Shown one piece after another: positions 45,196 through 55,583 of a DNA stretch of 64,000 nt. The DNA is taken from assembly GCA_021396245.1 (NCBI GenBank), contig WNYE01000024.1, positions 248,001 to 312,000 of the forward strand, read 5' to 3'. Source of the DNA: Sporothrix humicola (lineage: Eukaryota; Ascomycota; Sordariomycetes; Ophiostomatales; Ophiostomataceae). Each line of letters begins with the position of its first letter. Positions within the stretch are counted from its first letter, which is position 1. Made by a program: the position numbers and the translations under genes. The notes under the pieces are model-generated. The model had not been told where the DNA came from, did no database searches, and saw only the letters and a list, made by a program, of their open reading frames with translations.

Positions 45196-46352
45196 GTCGT
45201 AGTTGGTGTTGATTTTAATTCATATCATGAGTCGTGGAGAATCAGTTGAAGGGTACAGGTTGATTGAAATCAATTAAACGATATCTGAAATGTCTGAAAT
45301 ATTTTTGAAACATCACAAAACGTTATGTTGCTGCAAGTATGACTCTTTACTTTTTTGTTTTGCTATTCCCCTGCTTGCTCCGACCTCCGATACAGGAAGC
45401 GGCTTGTCGGCTCCTCCCAGGATTGGTCCAGCCCGGCTATTCCGCCGGTCGAATCGCCGGGAGCCGGAAGCCTTCAACTAGCTTTCAGGTGCTGGCTCCA
45501 CTAAAAAACATGACAAGTGCTGTCAACTGACCAAAATGGCAGTTGTGTCCATACAATCAAAAGAGGCAGGTCTGTCAAAACATACAACGAGCATTGCCCA
45601 ATTGAATATGATTTATAAATTGTCTATTTCTCAACTTCTATCTGTAATATCGAACTGAAGTCAATCAATCTTTTTGGACTTAATATCTGGTCTAGATCTC
45701 AGAAACCGATGGCCTCTTTCGTGTCTTGGCAAGGGAGCCGCCGTGAGTAAGACAGAGGCCATGTGCTTGTCAAATTTAGCCCAGTCTAACAAATACAGCG
45801 ACGATTGATATTTTCGGACGTTACTTTCGACAGCTCTTTCGACACAGTTCGTCTTTTCTTCTGCAGCTATTTGATGAGAGATCTCTGTCAGTCACCTTGA
45901 ACTCTGTTTGTGCCGTTTGTTCCTTACGGACTGGAAGAGTCCGCTGCAGCCCACTGCAATCCACTGTAAGAGTCCACCGTAAGTCTCGCCGGAATGCTAG
46001 GCCGAAAGCGGCAACTGCTGGTCCAGAACGCCGAGGCACACTGGAATTTTTCTGTTCCTGCTTCGGTGACGTAGGTGGCTGTTTCTCTGGCCGGCTTCAA
46101 GTCAACAAAACACAGTCCACGATCAGGACAATTTACTCCGTACACAATATTAACTTGATGCAGCTATTCCAGCTTCAGCCCACCCCACCAAACGTATCAT
46201 GTGATAACAGAAATATGCTCCAGCCACCGTGGCTCACGCGTGGTGATTTTGAAAAGTAAAAGGCCTCCAGACTACGACGTAAAATATCCATCTCCATAGA
46301 CCCAACCGACGACACCTCATGGCTGAGGACAATCCGATCTGCCTTGTCCGCA
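45196..46352. other. Intergenic spacer, 1.15 kb
   Basis: This is the divergent upstream region of the DHA1-like transporter and the kinase-like gene. Around 45929-45985 it contains CTGCAG, CCACTG and AGTCCAC elements resembling those near 30665-30712. No gene is seen. Confidence 0.5.
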
Positions 46353-47192
46353 ATGTCTTGTTCTACAAACCAAGAGCACGTATATGTGGACACCTCGAAG
46401 CTTGAGTTTCTTGCGGCCGGGAAATCGGGCATGGTATATGCGACCGACGACGGACGAATCCTCAAACAATATTACGAACAAGACACCGGCGACGCTCTTG
46501 TGGAGCGTCGAGTTTTTGAGCGCCTCGGGTCCCACCCAAACATAATTCAATACTTGGGGGCTACGAAAGATGGATACAAGGTTTTGGAACGTGGGACTTC
46601 ACTTCGTTTATACCAACACAAGAACCGGGAAAACGGAGACGAAACCAAAAGCGAAGACGCTGTGTCGGAAATATCCTTTGACAAAAAAGCATGCTGGATA
46701 AAAGAGGCCGCTGCAGGGCTGGACCACTTGCACCGGAACAGTGTCCTTCACGCAGACGTCGGATGCCACAACATGGTCCTTGTCGACGACCATGTCAAGC
46801 TCATCGACTTTGAAGGCTGCAGTATTGACGGGAGTGAAGCAACGTCGTGCTATGAATGGTTCAGTCATCGCAAAACGGTGTCAGAAAGCTCAGAAATACC
46901 ACAGGTGTGACAAGTCAGTGTCCAAACTGATATTTTTGCTTTTGGGTGCGCTATCTACGAGATCATAACAGGCCATCATCCCTATCACGAGCTCGCAACA
47001 CTAGAGAACCGGAGGCCGAGGGATCTTGTCGCAGCACGATATGCCGCCAATGAGTTTCCCGGCACGACGGGCCTGCCGTTCGGAACAATCATGTATTCTT
47101 GCTGGACTGGCGAGTTTCACTCGATGAGTGAAGTGATCGCCGCACTAGACGGCACGACTGCCAACCAGAGTCTTAAATTATACGAAGAATAA
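46353..47192 (+). pseudogene. Protein kinase-like gene with in-frame TGA
   Basis: One continuous frame of 280 codons from ATG 46353 to TAA 47190 is interrupted only by TGA at 46908-46910 (codon 186). Before it: a glycine loop (AAGKSGMVY, 21-29), a likely ATP lysine K38, catalytic HADVGCHN (133-140, with D135 and N140), and DFE (152-154) in place of DFG. After it, still in frame: QTDIFAFGCAIYEIITGHHPY, given here in part as DIFAFGCAIYEI, the normal kinase region following the activation segment, and a C-lobe end. It resembles fungal-specific kinase-like proteins. A 9-base insertion GTGTGACAA would explain the stop. Very short introns (39 or 51 nt) could also remove it, but they lack good signals. 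Probable recent pseudogene; function otherwise unknown. Confidence 0.65.
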
Positions 47193-48399
47193 GGCAGTTA
47201 GTAGACATAAGACATAAAAAGAAGCAAAAATAATAGAAGAGAGAACGGGATCTTTAATCAAAACGACAGGAGAGAGATGGCCACGTCGAAGGCCGGCGGG
47301 GTCTTGGAATGACTAGCCTACTTATACTCCACAACAACTTTGTTCTTCCACGTACGGCCATAGATACTGGAAAATACGGGATCCCGTCCGCTCTCCCCTA
47401 GTCAAACCAGTAATCGGCGGATTAGTAGTTGGGTCGGTGACGACCAGCGAATACCCGCTGCTGTACGTTTTTTGTTCGAGAGAACAATTCATTTCTTTTT
47501 TGAGTTTTGTTTTCGGGTCTCTTTTCTTTTCTTTCTTTTCTTTTCCCCCGAAAATGAAAGGATGAAGGAGTTAAATTTATTTTAGTAGAATTGGATTGTG
47601 GTCTCTTTTAATGATTTCGCTTTTCCGTCTAAACGATAATTTTTCTGTTTAACATCAACGTTAAAGAGTCTCTATTGACTAATTACACCTTACCTCGTCT
47701 CCCACCGTGAACGACACCCAGGACATTTTGCCTGGACATTCATATATCAAAGTTTAATTGAACCAGGCCTGTTCCCGACAATATGGATACATTGTTGCGA
47801 ATTCTTGAAATGCACGGCTGCTGATTGGCTTCCCAACAAGTCTTCCTCCTCTCTTCGTGCATGCCAGAACACCTTGATGGTCAGCTCTCCAGGAATAGCC
47901 AACACGCCATTCGTCGGGTTTGACCCAGTCAACACACTACTTTCCGCCCTACAGGACTTACATGGAGCGTCTGGGGAGAGTGTCATATAAATGTTGGCCA
48001 GAAGCATGATATTCTTTCCATATTCAGGGTTGCCTTCACAAGACAAGAGATGTAAAAAGGTGTTTTTCTGGAAACCTTGATGGCCAGACGTTGATATCGA
48101 TGGCTCATGTAGAGTACAAATAAAAAAACAGACGAGGGAAACTGCGAGGACGGGACAGCATATTTATATAAAAAGGGGCGGGCACAAGAATCATGGACGG
48201 GCATGTAAGACCATGAACGGACATCTGCACATTTCTTTCCTTCTTCTTCTGGTTGTGTCTGTGTCATCTTGACCTCCTGGTCTCTGATTTTGATTTTCTA
48301 AAAACTTCCGGATTCCCATTTCCTTTTTGAATTTCAAAAAATCAAAACAACCCCCTGACACAACCTCTTATCGCATCCTGTCACTCCCTACACATCATA
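47193..48399. other. Intergenic spacer, 1.2 kb, partly AT-rich
   Basis: This is AT- and pyrimidine-rich between about 47480 and 47700. A TATATAAA at 48165-48172, followed by GGGGCGGG, lies about 230 nt before the CobW-type gene. No gene is supported. Confidence 0.5.
48165..48172 (+). promoter_or_regulatory. Putative TATA box of the CobW-type gene
   Basis: TATATAAA followed by a GGGGCGGG tract lies about 230 nt upstream of ATG 48400. The call rests on motif and position only. Confidence 0.45.
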
Positions 48400-50242
48400 A
48401 TGGCCAGAACATCTCACAAGAGACAGGGCTCGTCGTCCAAGTCGGCCTCCAAGAAAAAGGCGGCCGCTCTGACGCCCAAGGCTCCTCTGCCTGTCACACT
48501 CCTGTCGGGTTTTCTGGGCAGCGGCAAGACTACTTTGCTTCAAAACGTCCTGAAGACCAACCATGGTCTCAAGATTGCCGTCATTGTCAACGATATCGGC
48601 GCCGTCAATGTCGATGCTTCCCTCATCAAGAGCAGCACCATTACGCAGTCGAAAGAAAAGGTCATTGCCCTCCAGAACGGCTGCATCTGCTGTACGTTGC
48701 GTGGTGATCTGCTAGAAGAGCTCGTCCGTCTGTCGGCCCTCCAGCAGTTTGACTATGTCCTCGTCGAGAGCAGCGGCATCAGCGAGCCCGAGCAGGTCGC
48801 CGAGACGTTTGATGCGCGCCTGGCCGACACCATGGCCATGGTCGCCGATGGCCCGGACGCCCTCGATGCGGGTGTCCGCAAGGCCTTGAAGGCAATGTAG
48901 GCAAACACCCCACGCAATGACTTACATCCATGGACATCTGCTGACCCCCCGTAGTAAGAAAGCCGGCGGTCTTGACCGCTTTGCCCGCCTCGACACCACG
49001 GTGACAGTCATTGACGCCTTCACCATCTTCCACGACTTTGACACGGATGACATGCTGTCGAGCCGCCGTGACGACGTCCAGGCCGAGGACGAGCGCACTG
49101 TGTCAGACCTGATGGTCGACCAGATTGAGTTTGCCGACGTCATTGTCTTGAACAAGATTGACACGGTCGACGCGCCCACCCGCGACCGCATCTTGGCCCT
49201 CATCAAGCGCCTCAATCACCGCGCCAAGATTATCCAGACCAACTACGGCAAGATTGACGACATGCGCGAGATTCTCAACACGGGCCTGTTCAACCTCGAG
49301 AGGGCCCAGACCGGCTACGGCTGGCTCCAGGACCTGCACGCCATGACGGTGCGCCAGGTCAACGGCAAGAACGTTGTCACCCCGAAGCCCGAGACGGAAG
49401 AGTACGACGTGCAAAACTTTGTCTACACGCGCCGCCGGCCGTTCCACCCGCGGCGCCTGTACACCTTGCTGTTTGACAAGTTTATCCTGCAGATGGAGCA
49501 CCCCGACGAGGAAGAGGGAGAAGAGGGCGACGCCTGCGAGATGGACATTGACGGCAGCGAGGGCGATTCGGAGGACAGTATGCTCGCCGATGCGCCAAAC
49601 GACGAGGCGGATGCCGAGGAAGAAGAAAACGACGACGAAGACGAAGGATGGAACGGTATTGACGACGCCCCGCCGGAAAACAGCGTCATCCTCGCCAATA
49701 AGCGTGCCTCTCCCCTCTTCCGCCGCCTCTTCCGCTCGAAGGGCGAGTTTTTCCTGGCCACCCGCCCGCAACAGGCCGGCGAGTGGTCCCAGGCAGGCGC
49801 CATGCTCACTCTGCGGGGCGGCCGGCCCTGGTTCGCGACGCTGCCGCCCGAGGACTACATGACCGGCGACGCCGAGGTCGACCGCCTCGTCCAGTTCGAC
49901 CTGAAGAGCGGTGGCGAGTGGGGCGACCGCCGGCAGGAGCTGGTGTTTATCGGCGAGAAGCTCGACGTGCCCGCCCTGTCGGCAGCTCTCGACGCCTGTC
50001 TGCTGGACGACGAGGAGTACGCCCAGTGGGAGACGGTCATGCGCAAGGCTACCGCTGAGGAGGAGATGAACGTCGACGAAGGCGAGGATGATGAAGATGC
50101 TACAAACAGCAAGAACGAAAAGCCCACACTGAGTCAACGGCTCGAAGAAGCCATGCAGGACTTGTTCGAGGATGGCTTCCCCGACTGGCCTGCACCGGAT
50201 GAGGTCCTGACCATGGACCACGAGGGCCACAACCACAAGTGA
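48400..50242 (+). CDS. CobW/COG0523 family GTPase, metal chaperone
   Basis: Exons 48400-48896 and 48955-50242 (58-nt intron, TGCTGAC branch point, phase 2) encode 594 residues. Walker A GFLGSGKT (37-44), CICC (95-98), the conserved ESSGISEP loop and NKID (G4 base-recognition motif) define the COG0523 G3E GTPase fold; the CxCC cysteines bind the transferred metal. The C-terminal CobW_C domain is split by a long acidic insert (about residues 385-425, Asp/Glu-rich) and the protein ends in DHEGHNHK, a histidine-rich tail that may also bind metal. Eukaryotic relatives deliver zinc to client enzymes such as methionine aminopeptidase; the metal here is inferred. AATAAA at 50277-50282 follows the stop. 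Confidence 0.93.
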
Positions 50243-50276
50243 TGAAGAAAAAGATTGTAAAAGTGAAAGTCGTTTA

Positions 50277-50282
50277 AATAAA
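50277..50282 (+). terminator. Poly(A) signal AATAAA of the CobW-type gene
   Basis: AATAAA lies 35 nt after the stop codon in AT-rich sequence, before the convergent MFS gene. Confidence 0.5.
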
Positions 50283-50379
50283 AGTTGTTAGAATGAAATT
50301 CCAAGTTTAGATTGAAGTTTTCAACGCGCACATATTTTAATTTTATGTGAATTAGACAGTTCTTTTTTCGTGCGGATGT

Positions 50380-52452
50380 CTACTTCGTCTTTGGTAGGAG
50401 AGTCCAGTTTCTCAGTCTCTCGCCATAGATGTACATGGGAATACCCGTCAGCAGCAGGACAACCTCGATGAGCAACATGTAACCGCCAACCGCCATGTAT
50501 CCATCACGCGAGATCCACGAGGCCTCGCCGAAGCTGAGCGCAAAGGCAAACGTATTCTTAAAGGCCGTCATGCCCGTCAACGTTTCGCCAGCCAGCGGCC
50601 GGTAGCAGTCGACAACGTAGGTGATGACAACGGTGGGAACGAGGCAGAGCACACAGTAGGAGATGCCCCATCCGACGGCGGCGACAGACCAGTGGAGCTC
50701 TTTTTGCAGTCCAGCGCCCCAGAGCATCAGGCCGATCGGACCGAGAATGATGCCCAGAACGAGGAACCAAAGCCGAGTCTCCGGCCGGAAGTAGCCCTGC
50801 TGTTTGCGGGAGACGTACGCAACAAAGTAGTCTGACGCAGGACCGCCCACGAGGCAGCCAATGGTTCCTCCAACGAAGGACTGCAAAGTTAGTTGGCTAT
50901 TCTTTTGTTTTCTTTCGTTTCAGCGTTGACATACCGCAATATTTAGGTTTCCGACGCCGAGGTCGCTAAAGCCGTAAATCTCGGGAAAGGCCGTGGCGTC
51001 GACCGTCTGCTCAATGACCACCCAGCCGAGGATGACGCCGTACAAGAGCGAGGACCAGATCACGGCGGGGTAGTACATGACCTTGACCGGCCGCCAAAAG
51101 TGCGTGAGCAGCGATGTTTTGTGGTCATACCAACCCCAAGCCTTTAAGCCACGAGCCCACGTAGACAAAGCGCCTTGTGGTGCCACATCCTCTTGCACGA
51201 CGGACTCAACCTCAAGACCCAGCTCGGACTCTGGCGGGCGGTCAAAGTTGGTCTCGGCCAGGAAGAACAGGACCATGAAGAAGGCAATGCCGGTGAGGAT
51301 GGTATGCAGGCCCAGTCCCCAGCGCCAGCTGTTTGTGTAATGGACCGTGATGCCGGCAAAAATGCCGCCAAGTGATGCACCGAGAGCAATGGCCATTCTA
51401 ATCTAATCGTTAGAGAATTATCAAAAATAATCAGGCACTGTACAGCTCGGACTGAAACTTACGTGTAAATGCCAACCATGGTCCCGCGCTCGTGAAGGAA
51501 GTAGACATCAGCAACCTAAAATCAAATCAACTACGTGTTAGCTTGCCTGATTGTTTGAAAAGAGAAAAAAGAAAACTGAAAAGGGTGGTAAAATGGACAG
51601 TGAAATAAACTGACAATGGCAGGCCCCAAGGCCTCTGATGCGCTTGCTCCAAAGCCTTGCAGGATCCGGGCGGCAAGGAGCGAATTGTACGACTGTGCAG
51701 TGGTCGACCAGATGGCTAGCAACATGTCCTGTTAGTTTGACAGCTTCACAAGGCTATTGCTGTTCGTGTATAATATCTACTCACACGTTGCGAGAAAGAG
51801 GGCTGTTGCGGTAATCGTCGTTGGGCGCTTGCCGTATTTCAGGCACAGCGGAATCCAGAAGAGGTTCTGTCGGTCAGTCAGTGTGCTGACCAGGGAAAAA
51901 AAAAAGGAAGGAAAAGACAAAACGTACCCCCACACCCAGAGTCAGAATCTGGACGGTGATCAGATAGCTCGCCTGGCTCAGCGAGATGTCAAATTCTTCG
52001 ATGATGCGGGTCAGGCCGGGGGTGACGGTGCCGATGCTAAAGTTGGAGAGGAAAACAACACTGGAGATGGCGACAAATGCGAGATGGCGACGCCAGGGAC
52101 TCCACGACTGAGATGGTCCACTGTCAGTTGACAAGAAAAAAAAAGAGACTGAAAGAGAAAATAAATAAATAAAAGGATTTCTAGCACTTACCAACGGATC
52201 ACGAGGATCGTTTGTAGGACGTGGAATACGCGCACGTTCAATCACATGGCCGTCAGCATCCTCTGGAATAAACATGTTAGCGTACACCTTTTTTTGACTG
52301 TTTTTTCTTATTTTATTTCGACAAGACTGCCAGTGACTGGACTCACCAATGTACAAGTGCGCGGCTCCAGTCTGGCCGGATACATGATGAACAGAAGGTT
52401 TGTGATACTCGGAATCCTCCGTGGGCTGCTTGTTGTTGACGGGATCTGCCAT
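50380..52452 (-). CDS. MFS transporter of the catabolic cluster, 8 exons
   Basis: Exons 52452-52347, 52262-52192, 52107-51928, 51866-51785, 51715-51615, 51515-51463, 51397-50935 and 50880-50380 encode 518 residues. Every junction keeps frame. Intron 4 must use the distal acceptor GCTAG, because the nearer ACAG gives an immediate stop. The product has about 12 helices with SWSPWRRHLAF before helix 1, LKYGKRP between helices 2 and 3, SYNSLLAARILQGFGASASEA, given in part as ARILQGFGASASEA, in helix 4 and FLHERGTMVG in the next loop, typical of the fungal DHA1 / SVOP-like group. It is divergent from the fumarylacetoacetase gene across a 568-nt promoter, so uptake or efflux of the cluster substrate is likely. 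The substrate is unknown. Confidence 0.88.
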
Positions 52453-53020
52453 GACTGTTGTTGTTTGTTCGCTTGTCGATCTAATTTGGATAAAGAAACA
52501 AGCAAACCCAAGAGAAAACACTGGGATGAATGCAGATCCCTGGATTTATATCACAAAATGCATTGCAAGAAATAAAAACAAAAACAACAAAAGTTTGACA
52601 GGTAGACAGGAACGCAGGGTCTGCTTCCCCGCATACTCCAGGTGGATTTCCCCGGATCGTACCATGCGCCTTGATAGCTTAGACTTTACCGAACGTCCTT
52701 CACCGAATGTTCCTTCACCGAGCCCAGAGTCGGCAAACTCAGACTAGCGTCGGCAATGTCCAAGCTGTCGAGACACGACGCGATGGAGTGGGCACACGGT
52801 TGCTGATGATTGCCAATACACGAGTGCAACAAAGTGTGATTATTATTCTGTGCCAGGAGAAATATATGTCGTGCATTTATTTAAGAAGCCGGGATATATG
52901 ATACCGTTCATAGGGCATCATGCATCTACGGATCTCTCAGACAATAACGATCTCGAACAAATCTGCAACAAAACCAAAATCAATAAATCAACAACGACCC
53001 AATAATCAGCACTCCCCGAC
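52453..53020. other. Divergent promoter, MFS transporter / fumarylacetoacetase
   Basis: This 568-nt shared upstream region contains a minus-strand TATAAA (52550-52545, 93 nt before the MFS start), a direct repeat of the form CCGAAYGTyCCTTCA around 52689-52717, and the CCG-N10-CGG element listed separately. Confidence 0.6.
52718..52737. promoter_or_regulatory. Putative zinc-cluster binding site, copy 1
   Basis: CCG-N10-CGG (52718-52733) with the flank CAAA. Over 20 bases it matches 58116-58135 at 18 positions, including the spacer AGAGT. Everted or inverted CGG half-sites are the usual target of Zn2Cys6 dimers, and the cluster encodes one. The function is inferred. Confidence 0.55.
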
Positions 53021-54325
53021 ATGGCTTCCTGGGTGGATGTGCCGGAAGGTTGTGACTTTTCCTTGGCGAACCTGCCTTATGGCATTTTCAGCCACAAGAA
53101 CAAGAACAGCAGACACATCTGCACGGCGATTGGGGACTATGTCCTCGACCTCAAGGCTCTCGCACAGGAGGGACTACTGGCCAGCCTCGACTTTGATGTC
53201 ACGACTCTCGAGGCCGAGACGCTCAACGCATATGCCGCTCTGGGCCGCGCCGTGCACCGCCGTGTGCGGGCGTTTTTGCAGGACCTCCTCCGGGCCGACA
53301 CCGCCCTGGGCGATCTTCTGCGCGACCACGATGACCGCCGGCAGCGGCTGCTTGTGCCGCAGGCTGATGTGATTTTGCATTTGCCGATGGATGTGCGCAA
53401 CTACACCGACTTTTTCGTGGGCATCCACCACGCCCGGACGTGCGGCCGCATTTTCCGACTCTCGTCGAAGCTGACACCCAACTACGAACACGTCCCGCTC
53501 GCGTACACGGGACGGGCGAGCTCGGTTGTCGTGTCCGGTACCTCCTTCCACCGGCCCAACGGGCAGTATCTCGGAAAAGAAAAGGCAGAGCCTGTGTTTG
53601 GCCCCTCGCAGCGCATCGACTTTGAGGTCGAGTTTGGCGCGCTGATTGCGCAGGGAAACGCGCTCGGCGAGCCGGTCAGCGTGCACGCGGCCGAAGACCG
53701 CATCTTCGGTTTTGTGCTGCTCAACGACTGGTCGGCCCGCGATGTGCAGCGCTGGGAATCGCAGCCGCTGGGGCCGCACAACGGCAAGAATTTCTGCACG
53801 ACGATCTCACCGTGGGTGGTCACGCCCGAAGCCCTCGCGCCGTACAAGACAGAGCCGGTGCCGACAACCAAGTCCGGTTCAAATTTGCCCTACCTTGTGG
53901 AAAAGAGCGCAAAGACAGTCTACGATATCCCCATTGACGCCTCCATTACAGCCCACGGACAGCGTTTCCATGTGGCCAGGTGCAACACGCGCAACGTCAT
54001 CTTCTCGTTTGCGCAGATGATCGCTCACCTGACCGTCGGCGGCTGTCCGATGCAGACGGGCGATCTGATTGGGAGTGGCACGCTGTCGGGCATCACACGT
54101 GAGGAAGCGGGCTGTCTGTTGGAGGCTACAGAGGATGGAAAGAATCCAGTCGTTACGTATACAAAGGATGACAAACAGTCCATCCAGCGGTCGTATCTTG
54201 AGGACGGGGACGAAGTATGCTTTCAAGCCGGTATTGATGCACCGCAAAAAGTCGATTCTAAGGGCATATCGGGCAGAGTAGGCTTTGGCTCTTGCAGTGG
54301 TACAGTGTTAGCGGCGCGGGAGTAG
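53021..54325 (+). CDS. Fumarylacetoacetase
   Basis: A single exon encodes 434 residues, the usual length. The N-terminal SH3-like FAA_hydrolase_N domain (about 15-115) is followed by the catalytic fold. Key residues known from the animal enzyme are present: D130 and a histidine in YTDFFVGIHHA, metal ligands E202 and E204 in DFEVEFG, D236 in NDWSARD, K256 in GPHNGKNF, and GDLIGSGTLSG near 348. The enzyme splits fumarylacetoacetate into fumarate and acetoacetate at the end of tyrosine and homogentisate breakdown. No homogentisate dioxygenase or maleylacetoacetate isomerase lies nearby, so this may be a second copy working on a related acyl-pyruvate in the cluster pathway. Confidence 0.93.
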   Translation: MASWVDVPEGCDFSLANLPYGIFSHKNKNSRHICTAIGDYVLDLKALAQEGLLASLDFDVTTLEAETLNAYAALGRAVHRRVRAFLQDLLRADTALGDLLRDHDDRRQRLLVPQADVILHLPMDVRNYTDFFVGIHHARTCGRIFRLSSKLTPNYEHVPLAYTGRASSVVVSGTSFHRPNGQYLGKEKAEPVFGPSQRIDFEVEFGALIAQGNALGEPVSVHAAEDRIFGFVLLNDWSARDVQRWESQPLGPHNGKNFCTTISPWVVTPEALAPYKTEPVPTTKSGSNLPYLVEKSAKTVYDIPIDASITAHGQRFHVARCNTRNVIFSFAQMIAHLTVGGCPMQTGDLIGSGTLSGITREEAGCLLEATEDGKNPVVTYTKDDKQSIQRSYLEDGDEVCFQAGIDAPQKVDSKGISGRVGFGSCSGTVLAARE

Positions 54326-54918
54326 CCATAATCAAACAAACGCGACTGTTGGATTTGATATTTGAAATCAAAGCTTCAAGATGGAAACAACTTTTGCTTA
54401 CACTTGCTGTATTGGACAATTATGAATCACATTGACAATTTGACTCTCGTTTTGGCGATGTCAGGAAAGCATTCGAGATTATGCCGTATTTTTCTTTGGC
54501 TCATACCCAGGATATCCCGACAAATGCGGTAAAGTATCTGACACGATTCTGACTTCACCGACCGGTCGGGAAACTTGAAAGAGACTAAGCCATGTACTCC
54601 TTTGGCCGTACACTGCCTCACATTGTCGGATGATCACATCCATTACATTTTTGGATACATTAACGGCGTTTGATGACAATAAATTGCCATTACAACTATT
54701 TAACGAAACTTTGTTCGAATCCTTAATTCGAATCCCTTTCCAACATCCTTGGTACCATTGATCACGGAATCGTCTCCATCACCCAGCTATCCGTTCTTGT
54801 GCCGTTCTTGTGCCATTTTTGTGCCATTTTTGTGCCAATTGTGTCAGATTCTATCTTTTATTTCTGCTTCCATTTATCAAATTAATTTGCTTTCTTCTCT
54901 TCTTGCCCACTGGCCAAA
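54326..54918. other. Spacer / promoter of the cupin gene
   Basis: It holds the 12-base palindrome at 54558-54569, two TTCGAATCC elements near 54711-54736 and a tandem TTCTTGTGCCA/TTTTTGTGCCA repeat at about 54795-54838. No gene is seen. Confidence 0.55.
54558..54569. promoter_or_regulatory. Perfect palindrome CCGACCGGTCGG before the cupin gene
   Basis: The palindrome is preceded by TTCA, as are the CCGA half-sites at 52701-52720. It shares CCGA/TCGG half-sites with the two CCG-N10-CGG elements but has a 6-base spacer. It lies about 350 nt before the cupin start. A regulatory role is inferred. Confidence 0.4.
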
Positions 54919-55512
54919 ATGAGTCCCTCTGCCACCCCCAAATCCAATGGCACTGCCGACACATCGCCACTGCCCGTCATCCGCCAACTGGTCACCACGC
55001 ACGACCAGGCGACGGGCAAAGCTGTGCTGGCTTCAGGTCGCAACGCCGTGTGGCGCAACCACCGCGGCGGCGAGGCATACATGACCGAGGCCTTTAGCAC
55101 GGCGGAGTTTCCGGTCGATCTTAACGGCGACGCGGATATCGCTTCCCACCAGGCTTTTCTTGCCGAGAGCAAAAGCCAAGGCCGGTCACCCGGCCTCGTC
55201 CGGCCGGGTGGGACAATGTGTCGCGTGGTTGATCTGTGCCCCGGCAACGTGCCGGCGATGCACCGCACGCGCAGCTTGGATTACGGGGTTGTGCTCGAGG
55301 GCACCGTCGAATTAGTTTTGGACTCGGGCGAGGTGCACATTATGAACAGGGGCGACGTGGCCGTGCAGCGGGCGACGATGCACGCGTGGCGGAATGCCAG
55401 CGACACGGAGTGGGCGCGCATGCTGTTTGTGCTGCAGGACTGCCTGCCCATCGAGATTGGGGGCGCGGAGTTGGTCGATGATGTCGTCTCGGTGGCGATG
55501 CCGGGGAGGTAG
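54919..55512 (+). CDS. Single-domain cupin protein
   Basis: A single exon encodes 197 residues. The cupin barrel covers about 95-190. Motif 1 is PGNVPAMHRTRSLDYGVVLEG (in part: MHRTRSLDYGVVLEG, 114-128), where H115 and D121 stand at metal-ligand positions but the usual second histidine of HxH is a threonine. Motif 2 is GDVAVQRATMHAWRN (145-159) with H155. Metal binding may therefore be weak or use other ligands. Small cupins of this type often sit beside FAA hydrolases and act as isomerases, decarboxylases or ring-opening enzymes; which applies here is not known. It converges with the regulator gene, with 71 nt between the stop codons. Confidence 0.88.
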   Translation: MSPSATPKSNGTADTSPLPVIRQLVTTHDQATGKAVLASGRNAVWRNHRGGEAYMTEAFSTAEFPVDLNGDADIASHQAFLAESKSQGRSPGLVRPGGTMCRVVDLCPGNVPAMHRTRSLDYGVVLEGTVELVLDSGEVHIMNRGDVAVQRATMHAWRNASDTEWARMLFVLQDCLPIEIGGAELVDDVVSVAMPGR

Positions 55513-55583
55513 GTCCGGGGAGGTAGATAGACAGATCTTGTTGAATATTGAATAGACTCCAAATATTTGTATTTTCCTGCATA

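Noticed and set aside
46861..46921. Intron of 39 or 51 nt removing the TGA in the kinase-like gene
   Set aside because: Donors GTCAGA and GTCATC are possible, but no branch point is seen and the lengths are below or at the fungal minimum; kept only as an alternative.
49103..50236. 377-codon minus-strand ORF
   Set aside because: It is antisense to the CobW-type gene and arises from its codon bias.
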